Assembly: GCA_964562165.1 (NCBI GenBank)
Contig: CAZLRZ010000021.1
Span: forward strand, 1 to 14,673
Direction: 5' to 3'
Origin: JAKQLP01 sp964562165
GTDB lineage: Bacteria > Patescibacteriota > Dojkabacteria > B142 > OLB20
DNA: 14,673 nt
Shown piece after piece: positions 6,915-13,643 of this stretch. The notes under the pieces were generated by a model. The model was not told where the DNA came from. It worked only from the letters and a program-made list of their open reading frames with translations, and ran no database searches. A program made the translations under genes and the position numbers. Position 1 is the stretch's first letter; each line of letters starts with the position of its first letter.

Positions 6915-9077
6915 ATGGACGAACTAAATTCCGAACAAAAGAAAGCAATTGAAACAATTAAAGGGCCTATACTCATTTTAGCGGGTGCGGGCAGTGGAAA
7001 AACAAAAGTTTTAACTCATAAAGTCGCCCATTTAATTAAGAATAAAATTGCCGACAAAGAGCGTATCCTTGCTGTGACATTCACTAATAAAGCAGCCGCA
7101 GAAATGAAGCATAGAATTTATGCTCTTTTAGGCAAAACGGATATAACATCAAACTATGCCGGCTCTTTATTTTTGCCTTGGATAGGCACCTTTCACTCGA
7201 TCTGTTTGCGCCTGTTAAAAGCAAACGCTTTAGAAATTGGTCTAAGCCCAAACTTCATTATTTACGATTCAAACGATCAAGTTGACGCTGTTAAAGAAGC
7301 TCTTAAAAGGTTAAACATTGATTCCAAAAAGTTCTCTCCAAAAGGTATGCTCTCGCATATCTCTAGTGCTAAAAACGAAATGATCGGCCCAACTGAATAT
7401 GCCAAGCTTGCCCAGGGGTATATCGGAGATGTTGTTGCAAAAATTTACCCTGTCTATCAAAAGATTCTTAGTGAGAATTCCGCCTTAGACTTTGACGATC
7501 TTTTAGTCAAAACAGTGAAGATGTTTGAAGAATATCCATCAATTTTAGAAAAATTTCAGAATCTTTTTGAATTTGTTTTAATTGATGAGTATCAGGATAC
7601 AAACCACGCTCAGTATCGTCTAGCCAATATGCTCGCTGAAAAGCATCGCAACATTTGTGTTGTGGGCGATGATGCGCAGTCAATTTACAGTTTCCGTGGC
7701 GCAAACATTCAAAACATTTTAAACTTCGAAAGAGATTACCCCGAAGCCGTTGTTATTAAACTTGAACAAAATTACCGATCTACTAAAAAAATTCTTGAGG
7801 CCAGTAACGAAATTATTTCCTTAAACCGAAACCAAAAGCCAAAAAAGATGTGGACCGAAAACGCTGACGGTGACAAAATTACAATTTATGATGCTCAAAA
7901 CGAAAAGGACGAAGCGCTTTGGATCGGTAACAAAATCTCAGAGCTTATAAAAAAAGGAATTAGCGCTAGCGAAATTGTCTGTTTATATAGAACAAATGCT
8001 CAATCTCGAAACATTGAAGAAGGTCTCTTAAATTTAGCCATAAACTATAAAGTTGTTGGTGGCGTAAGGTTCTATTCCAGAAGAGAAATCAAAGATATGC
8101 TCGCCTACTTAAGGCTTTTATACAATCCTCAGGACTTTTTAAGTTTGGAACGTGTCATAAATATGCCAAAAAGGGGAGTTGGTCCAAAAAAAATATCAGA
8201 GCTTTTAATACTAGCTTCTGAGGCACATAAAGGCGCTCTCACGTATTTGTTAGAACTTGATGAAGAACACGTTAAACTACTCGACAAAGGGTTAATTAAT
8301 TTTAGAAGTATAATTCTTGAATTATCAGCACTATCAAAAGAAGTAACGATTACCAAGTTAATCAAAGAAGCGGTCAAAATTACCGGATACCTTGATATGC
8401 TTAATGACGGTACTACCGAAAACGAAGCCAGAATAGAAAACTTAAAAGAACTTCTTACGGTTTCCACAAAATATGACAATCTTGAACCCCAAAAGGCTTT
8501 AGAAACTTTTTTAAACGAAGTTTCTCTTATCGAACAAGACGAAAACAGTAAAGACGCAGAAGACGGTGAAGTAGTAACACTTATGACAATTCATGCCGCA
8601 AAGGGTCTTGAATTCAATCATGTCTTTATTGCAGGTATGGAGGAGGGCTTATTTCCACACAGTAGGTCATACCTTGATCCATCTGAGATGGAAGAAGAAC
8701 GTAGACTCGCCTATGTTGCTTACACCCGGGCTAAACAAAAACTCTATCTAACACATACCGAATCCAGAGTGTATTTTGGTTCAATCAATTCAAATCCAGT
8801 ATCAAGATTTGTAACTGATATACCTGAATATTTACTTGAAATCGAAACCCCTGAATCTAGCGACCCTTATGCCGGATGGTCAAAACATGAAGAGCCTGAT
8901 GTGTCTGATTTTATTCGTTCATCAAACAGCACCCTCGTAAAAGGGGATAAAGTTAAACACCCGGTCTTTGGAGTTGGTTTTATTGTTGATATGAATGATG
9001 ACACAATCATAATCCAGTTTAGTGGCGGGAAAAAAGAACTTGCGCTTGAATACGTCCAGCTGGAAAAGCTTCCTTAA
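6915..9077 (+). CDS. pcrA: UvrD/PcrA-type superfamily 1A DNA helicase
   Basis: ATP-dependent 3'-5' DNA helicase for repair and replication-fork maintenance. I chose the ATG at 6915 (720 residues) over the in-frame TTG at 6897, because MDELNSEQKKAI matches the family N-terminus and the upstream six codons look like promoter. All SF1A motifs are present: Q motif LNSEQ, Walker A AGAGSGKT (23-30), motif Ia TFTNKAAAEM (55-64), motif II DEYQD (224-228), motif III GDDAQSIYSFRG (251-262), motif IV EQNYRS (284-289), motif V MTIHAAKGLEF (557-567) and motif VI RLAYVAYTRAK (597-607). The C-terminal Tudor-like module (about 676-718, GDKVKHPVFGVG) is the PcrA/UvrD RNA-polymerase-binding type. The stop shares TTAA with the convergent FemAB gene. 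PcrA versus UvrD naming is conventional only. Confidence 0.96.
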   Translation: MDELNSEQKKAIETIKGPILILAGAGSGKTKVLTHKVAHLIKNKIADKERILAVTFTNKAAAEMKHRIYALLGKTDITSNYAGSLFLPWIGTFHSICLRLLKANALEIGLSPNFIIYDSNDQVDAVKEALKRLNIDSKKFSPKGMLSHISSAKNEMIGPTEYAKLAQGYIGDVVAKIYPVYQKILSENSALDFDDLLVKTVKMFEEYPSILEKFQNLFEFVLIDEYQDTNHAQYRLANMLAEKHRNICVVGDDAQSIYSFRGANIQNILNFERDYPEAVVIKLEQNYRSTKKILEASNEIISLNRNQKPKKMWTENADGDKITIYDAQNEKDEALWIGNKISELIKKGISASEIVCLYRTNAQSRNIEEGLLNLAINYKVVGGVRFYSRREIKDMLAYLRLLYNPQDFLSLERVINMPKRGVGPKKISELLILASEAHKGALTYLLELDEEHVKLLDKGLINFRSIILELSALSKEVTITKLIKEAVKITGYLDMLNDGTTENEARIENLKELLTVSTKYDNLEPQKALETFLNEVSLIEQDENSKDAEDGEVVTLMTIHAAKGLEFNHVFIAGMEEGLFPHSRSYLDPSEMEEERRLAYVAYTRAKQKLYLTHTESRVYFGSINSNPVSRFVTDIPEYLLEIETPESSDPYAGWSKHEEPDVSDFIRSSNSTLVKGDKVKHPVFGVGFIVDMNDDTIIIQFSGGKKELALEYVQLEKLP

Positions 9078-9095
9078 AACTTAATAAGCTTCTTT
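9064..9095. terminator. Weak bidirectional hairpin at convergent gene ends
   Basis: Two AAGCTT arms (9066-9071 and 9086-9091) form an AT-rich stem, extendable by flanking A and T residues with a one-base bulge. The arms surround the shared stop codons and a T-rich stretch follows on the plus strand (from about 9093). It could serve as a poor intrinsic terminator for the helicase and FemAB genes, but the stem is short and low in GC. Confidence 0.22.
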
Positions 9096-10108
9096 ATCTT
9101 GGTTTTTGTTTTATTGACAGCCTGAAGTGATTTGAAGTATTGAAAGACAACTTCGTTAATGAGTAGGGCTTTAGCTTTAGGAAAAACAACATTTTCTCCA
9201 CCAAAGCCTTTTTTAAATAATGAGATTTTGTAAAGTTCGTCATTTTTATCAAAAGTCTTATCAGGCAATATCTTTGCTACACCCCAATGATCGTATAAAG
9301 AAAGTCCTAAGCTTTTTGCATATTTCATTGCTTCCCATTTAAGTTTATAGCCTGCTTCTAAATTTCGCCCTTGTTTGTTGACTCCCCCATAAAGTTCGTA
9401 GCAACCAACATTGTCTTTCACCAACAAATAGCTCCCAACAAGTTCTCCTTCAGCCTTGGCTGTGGCTATAAAAGCAAGATTGTTGTTTGGTTTGCTTAAT
9501 TTTGCCCAAAGATTTTTGTAATATGATTCGCTACGTTCGAGGAGTTTGGTATTCAAAAATATCTGTTCTAAAACGGAATAAAAATCTTTTAAAGGTTTTT
9601 CGCCTTCATCAAAGAATTCAATTACTATATTTGATCTTTCGGCTTTTTTAATATTTCTTCGATAGTTTCCGTCCATTTGCATAAAAATCTCTTCCTCAGA
9701 TTTTCTAAGATCAATCATATTGGTTTGCTGTGGCTGAATATGATTATCATAATCGACAAAAAATTCACCTTCGTATTTACTGATAGTGTTCTTTTCAAAT
9801 TCAACAATGACAAAGGCGACACCGAGTGATTTGAATTCTTCAATCAATTCTTTTTCATTTTGAATTAATAGTTCGTAAACTTTTGAATTCAACTTTGGAA
9901 TATATCCAAATTTATAAGGAAGAAGGGGAACTTTTTTAACTTGAACTTGAACAGCAGCTTCGTTTACTCCAAATCTTAGCGCGTATCTTAAAACTTCCCA
10001 ACCCTCTGCGCCTTTTACATCGCCCCAAGCCCAGCTCTGCAAAACATTGCAAACGTTAGCGTTCCAATACTTTGTATAAATTATTTGCTCATCTATTTTC
10101 TCAATCAT
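9074..10108 (-). CDS. FemAB-family aminoacyltransferase (peptidoglycan bridge-forming type)
   Basis: Members of this GNAT-fold family transfer amino acids from aminoacyl-tRNA to the peptidoglycan stem peptide, or acylate related surface substrates. The 344 residues show typical features: LQSWAWGD near the N-terminus (23-30), FGYIPK (67-72), MIDLRKSEEEI (131-141) followed by NYRRNIKKAER (148-158), a second GNAT-like half with GELVGSYLLV (221-230), ELYGG (238-242), the LYDHWGV block (271-277), and FKKGFGGE (298-305) near the end. No signal peptide is present, so the enzyme is cytoplasmic. It is the last gene of the surface-protein operon, 11 bp after the aminotransferase. Its stop codon overlaps that of the convergent helicase. 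The amino acid and acceptor are unknown. Confidence 0.85.
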   Translation of the reverse strand: MIEKIDEQIIYTKYWNANVCNVLQSWAWGDVKGAEGWEVLRYALRFGVNEAAVQVQVKKVPLLPYKFGYIPKLNSKVYELLIQNEKELIEEFKSLGVAFVIVEFEKNTISKYEGEFFVDYDNHIQPQQTNMIDLRKSEEEIFMQMDGNYRRNIKKAERSNIVIEFFDEGEKPLKDFYSVLEQIFLNTKLLERSESYYKNLWAKLSKPNNNLAFIATAKAEGELVGSYLLVKDNVGCYELYGGVNKQGRNLEAGYKLKWEAMKYAKSLGLSLYDHWGVAKILPDKTFDKNDELYKISLFKKGFGGENVVFPKAKALLINEVVFQYFKSLQAVNKTKTKIKKLIKF

Positions 10109-10119
10109 AATTGAAAGTT

Positions 10120-11358
10120 TTACTTTTTAACAAATGGTTTAATTATTTGCGCAATTTTTAGAGCGTCTTCTTTTGATACTTTTATGTGCGTAGGTAGATT
10201 AATTATATCTTTTGATAAAGTTTCTGCATTTGGGCAAGAGCCTAAAACATACCCCAGAGAACCTAATGCCTCTTTTGGAGCGTAAAGGATAGTTTTATAC
10301 CAATCACCTAATACAATTCCATTTTTCTTAGTTAATTCAATTACTTTAGCACAATTATTAACTCTTAAAGGGAACCTCAAAAACACACTATTAAATTTAA
10401 TATTGTTTAGCCCTAACTCTAGTATATACTGGTTGGCAATCTCAAACCTGTGAGTATTGAACATTTCAAGTTTTAAATATTGATTAAGGGCTAGTTCTGA
10501 TAGAACAGGACTAATCTTACTAGGTAGCCAATCGGGCTTGCATTGCTTGTATTCACAGTTTTCGATCATTATGCCAAAAATTCCGAAAAGGTGGGCAATA
10601 TATACAATTAATCTTCCAAAGGTAAATTTTCCAAATCCAAAATAGTAGACAGGGGTAATGATTGACCACAAAATAGGGTTTAAAAGAGCAATAAAAGTTT
10701 TCTTTTTAGGAAAATTTTTTAATTTTGACTGTGTTTTTCTAATTTTTTCAGCCTGAACTTCGTTATCCCTGACAATCAACATTCCACCCCTAACTCCGGA
10801 AATGACTTTTTCTATTCCAAAGGTGATAATTGATGCATCGGCCAATGTTCCAAGCTTTTTTCCGTTCTTATCAAAACCCCCCAAACTATGCGCTAAATCT
10901 TCTACTATTAATACTTTTTCCCCAACTATTGCCTTTACACCGGTTAAATCTTCAGGGAAGCCAAAAGAGTGTTGTACTAAAACAACTTTTGTTTTATCTG
11001 TGATTTTCTTTTGAAGATCAATTAAATCATAATTAAAATCCTCTTTGTTACAGTCAACAAAAATCGGTTTTAGACCTGCCCAAATTACTGAATTAGCAAT
11101 CACCATGCAAGAGAAGGCGGGGAGAATTACCTCAGAATCTTCAGGTAGTTCAAGAGATTTTAGATAGACATAAAAAGCTGATCTCGCAGAGTCAAAGGTA
11201 AAAGCCTGGCCTGAAAAGTCCTTACTGAATAACCCTTCAATCTTTTTAGTTTTGTTCTCGTCATACCAAGAAGATGCATCGAATAAATACTTTTTACTCA
11301 GATTAAGATCATCTTCTTCCGTATTTGGAGAGGCAGCTATTAATATTGGTTTAAGCAT
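10120..11358 (-). CDS. DegT/DnrJ/EryC1-family PLP aminotransferase with a hydrophobic insertion
   Basis: Fold type I PLP enzyme; relatives transaminate keto-sugars (often nucleotide-linked) to amino-sugars for surface glycans. The 412 residues contain VILPAFSC (77-84), the cofactor aspartate D154 in VEDLAHSLGG, and the likely Schiff-base lysine K184 in TFGIEKVISG, followed by VRGGML. The region after this (about 221-266) is unusually long and hydrophobic (two stretches, one around ILWSIITPVYYFGF, the other around LIVYIAHLFGIFGIMI), where typical members have a short polar segment. It may bind the membrane. The family fold resumes at KISPVLSELALNQY (281-294). It starts 5 bp after the stop of the upstream cohesin/dockerin gene and lies 11 bp before the FemAB gene, so all three are probably co-translated from one mRNA. 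The substrate cannot be read from the sequence. Confidence 0.82.
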   Translation of the reverse strand: MLKPILIAASPNTEEDDLNLSKKYLFDASSWYDENKTKKIEGLFSKDFSGQAFTFDSARSAFYVYLKSLELPEDSEVILPAFSCMVIANSVIWAGLKPIFVDCNKEDFNYDLIDLQKKITDKTKVVLVQHSFGFPEDLTGVKAIVGEKVLIVEDLAHSLGGFDKNGKKLGTLADASIITFGIEKVISGVRGGMLIVRDNEVQAEKIRKTQSKLKNFPKKKTFIALLNPILWSIITPVYYFGFGKFTFGRLIVYIAHLFGIFGIMIENCEYKQCKPDWLPSKISPVLSELALNQYLKLEMFNTHRFEIANQYILELGLNNIKFNSVFLRFPLRVNNCAKVIELTKKNGIVLGDWYKTILYAPKEALGSLGYVLGSCPNAETLSKDIINLPTHIKVSKEDALKIAQIIKPFVKK

Positions 11359-11363
11359 TTATT

Positions 11364-12608
11364 TTAATCTTCAACACTGCAGTTGAGAGTTTTAGGATAG
11401 TAATTGGCTTGGAAATATGACAAATCAATATAGTTGATTACTCCGTCGCCATTTGTATCTTTTCCTCCACAATTTATTGCAGGATAGGCATCACTACAGT
11501 GATATCCATACATATAATTAAATACAACGTAATCTATGTAATCTAATTTCAAATCTCCATTAACATCTAGTGGGCCACAAACTATATTATCGGTCAGTGG
11601 TGGTTTATTAATTGGTGTAACCGAAGGCGTAGGCGAACTTGTAGGTGCAGGTGTAGATGTGTGTGGAATTGTTGTGTAATAAATAACTGTTGGACCAACG
11701 GTCTGAGTAGGGGTTGCTGTAAAAATTATTGGTGTATTAGTTGGTTCAACCTCAGATGTTGTAGTTGGGGTTACAGTTAAGGCGCTTGTATCTTCTGGAG
11801 CAGTATTATTATTTGTTAATAAAGCAGCAGAGAAAACTGTACCGGCAGTCATCATCACGATACTAGCCATTACAAGCATCTTTGATGGGTTTTGATTTGT
11901 TGCAGAAGTAGTTGTGAGATTTGGATTTTTGTTCTGATCTCTTAAAGTAAGATAAAAACCGACTCCTGCTACAACAATTAAAACTATGCCAATACCTATT
12001 AAAATTATTGTGGTTGGAGCTAGTGAAACCGTTACATTTGATGAATCAGCAGTAGTATCAACTCCTGCTACTTGTGGCTGAACAGCATTTGAGTAATCTA
12101 GAGTTTTACCGTTATAAAAAGCGTCACCGCCCATTCGGATAATTTCACCACCATCTGGATCATCCCATTTAACAATGACTTCGATTGCCTTATCACCCTT
12201 CATAAAATTACCTTCTTTAACAACATCAACACAAATTTCATCTAAATTAATTGACTGCCTGTTTGCGCAAGCAGGTAACATAGAATCAACTAAATTGTTT
12301 ACTCCTAAAATCTCACCGCCTTTAATTTTCAACCTGATTAACCAAATATTTGCATCAGTAACTTGGGGATCGGCTTCAATCAAAATCTTTTCGGTTGTCC
12401 CTACAATTTTACTGGCAATATTCAATTTTTGCTCCAATTGCACGGCTTTAGAAGGGGATTCGGCTATAGGAGAAGTCCTTTCGGTTGAGACCCCAAGATA
12501 GCTTGGTGTAGCAATAAAGCTTTGTTTAACTAACAAAGCGGAAAGCATCATAATTAATAGAGTGGCCGAAACAAAAAATGCAGACAGTAAAGTTGAGTTT
12601 TTATTCAT
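11364..12608 (-). CDS. Membrane protein with a cohesin-like domain and a C-terminal dockerin
   Basis: This 414-residue surface protein combines both halves of a cohesin-dockerin pair. An N-terminal membrane segment or signal anchor (about 8-30) is followed by a cohesin-like beta domain (about 58-175), homologous to the one encoded at 13640-14305; it has C114 and C126 and ends with AFYNG. Two further membrane segments (about 200-222 and 244-264) flank a short polar loop. A Pro/Thr/Ser-rich linker (about 271-336) leads to a double-loop dockerin. EF-hand-like calcium loops lie at D348-D359 (ligand positions D348, N350, D352, K354, D356, D359) and D384-D395. Cysteines 344, 371, 380 and 410 bracket them. 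With three membrane passes, both binding domains could lie on the outer face. It starts 22 bp after the preceding gene without a Shine-Dalgarno sequence. Dockerin is firm; cohesin assignment is by fold pattern. Confidence 0.82.
   Translation of the reverse strand: MNKNSTLLSAFFVSATLLIMMLSALLVKQSFIATPSYLGVSTERTSPIAESPSKAVQLEQKLNIASKIVGTTEKILIEADPQVTDANIWLIRLKIKGGEILGVNNLVDSMLPACANRQSINLDEICVDVVKEGNFMKGDKAIEVIVKWDDPDGGEIIRMGGDAFYNGKTLDYSNAVQPQVAGVDTTADSSNVTVSLAPTTIILIGIGIVLIVVAGVGFYLTLRDQNKNPNLTTTSATNQNPSKMLVMASIVMMTAGTVFSAALLTNNNTAPEDTSALTVTPTTTSEVEPTNTPIIFTATPTQTVGPTVIYYTTIPHTSTPAPTSSPTPSVTPINKPPLTDNIVCGPLDVNGDLKLDYIDYVVFNYMYGYHCSDAYPAINCGGKDTNGDGVINYIDLSYFQANYYPKTLNCSVED
11601..11798 (-). repeat. 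Low-complexity Pro/Thr/Ser linker coding segment
   Basis: Codons 271-336 of the cohesin/dockerin protein are almost entirely Thr, Pro, Ser and small hydrophobics, with short motifs such as TPTTTS, ATPTQT and SSPTPS. Such linkers separate a membrane anchor from a mobile surface domain and are often glycosylated in other systems. No long exact repeat is visible. Confidence 0.6.
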
Positions 12609-12617
12609 ATTTATTAA

Positions 12618-12633
12618 TTTATTTATTTATTTA
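12618..12633 (+). repeat. (TTTA)4 microsatellite between two operon genes
   Basis: Four tandem TTTA units, continued by TTTT, lie between the two dockerin genes. Read on the coding minus strand, the period-4 repeat places TAA every four bases (from the stop of the upstream gene at 12631-12633 onward), so stops occur in all three frames before the next ATG at 12608. Confidence 0.85.
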
Positions 12634-13643
12634 TTTTAAACAATTTTGTGATCTTGGGAAATACCTTAAAGCAAAAGATCCAAGATCAATATAGTTGATT
12701 ACACCATCTCCATTAACATCCTTACCCCCACAGCCACCTCCTAAATAAGGCGAATCATTACACTTCTTAAAATATGATAGAGCAAANNNNNNNNNNNNNN
12801 NNNNNNNNNNNNNNNNNNNNNNNNNNNNNNNNNNNNNNNNNNNNNNNNNNNNNNNNNNNNNNNNNNNNNNNNNNNNNNNNNNNNNNGAGTAGGGGTTGGA
12901 GTTTTTGTTGGGGTAGGAGTAGGAGTATTTGTGTTTGTGGGAGCCGTTTTCTTCACACAGCCCGAGTTTTCCTGACAAGTTTCATCAGATTTGCAGGTTT
13001 TTCTTTCAGATTCTGTATATGAACTGCACTTAAAAGCAACATTACCACTGCAAAAGTATCCGCCATCACGGTATCTTGAACTTCCTAAGCATAAGTTTTG
13101 TGCAATAACCGCAGCACTTGGAGTATCGCAATTTGCTAAACCTAGCGTGCCAATTCGGCAGTTATAGCAAAGGGCACAACTTCCCTTTTGAAAACAATTA
13201 AAAGTCATATTGGAATTCCAGCAACGGTTGGGTACAACGGGGTATTGTCCACTATCACAAGCATTTACATATTTTTCTTCATAACAACGCTGATAAACAA
13301 TTTTAATATAGGCTTCTGCAGCTTGTATTTCTTGTTGATATTTTATGCTTTGACCGATATATACCGCCGAGAAGGCTAAAACGAACACAGCTGGGACAGA
13401 TAGTTTTGCAATTAATTTGCGAGCGTTCCCACTCTTTTTAATTTCTAAAAACAAAAAGAAAATTATGGCAATGATTACAAGCCCAGCAATCATAAATATT
13501 GGCAGATTGAATTTTTCAGACAAAATCGAAGCCGACCCAATAAACTGATAATTTTGCGTAAACCATAGGCCAAATGCAATGACAAATACTGCAAGTAGAA
13601 ACACCAACCAATTTTTAACTTCAAATTTGCTTAGTCTTTTCAT
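12631..13643 (-). CDS. Three-TM, Cys-rich membrane protein with C-terminal dockerin (interrupted by assembly gap)
   Basis: I join two open segments across the N gap into one gene. From the ATG at 13643 there are three membrane segments (about 11-30, 48-68 and 82-98), then a compact Cys-rich domain with 14 cysteines (residues 120-229, for example GSCALCYNC and TCKSDETC), then a Thr/Pro linker (about 234-252) that enters the gap. On the other side, 51 residues starting FALSYFKKC supply the rest of a dockerin, with a full second calcium loop DVNGDGVINYID and ending QNCLK. The two segments are in different frames if the gap is taken as 100 bases, which is expected for a placeholder gap. The start ATG overlaps the TGA of the upstream gene (ATGA). 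The Cys-rich domain is not one I recognise. Confidence 0.72.
12787..12886. other. Assembly gap (100 N)
   Basis: Exactly 100 N, the usual scaffolding placeholder, so its length is probably arbitrary. It lies at the junction of a repetitive Thr/Pro linker and a dockerin that has close paralogues on either side, which would explain the assembly break. The open frames on each side meet only if the true length leaves remainder 2 on division by 3. Confidence 0.95.
12887..12941 (-). repeat. Thr/Pro tandem-like linker repeat next to the gap
   Basis: Codons 235-252 of the Cys-rich dockerin gene encode mainly Thr-Pro and Thr-Asn dipeptides with TPTPTPTKTPTPT at the gap edge. The DNA is a degenerate GGAGTA/GGGGTT-like repeat on the plus strand and probably continues into the gap. 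Confidence 0.75.

Noticed and set aside
12774..13022. Plus-strand frame running through the N gap
   Set aside because: It exists only because N codons contain no stop, and it is antisense to the Cys-rich dockerin gene.
12631..13643. Two separate genes or a genuine frameshift in the Cys-rich dockerin gene
   Set aside because: The frame change falls exactly in the placeholder gap, and the halves complete the same architecture as the paralogues.
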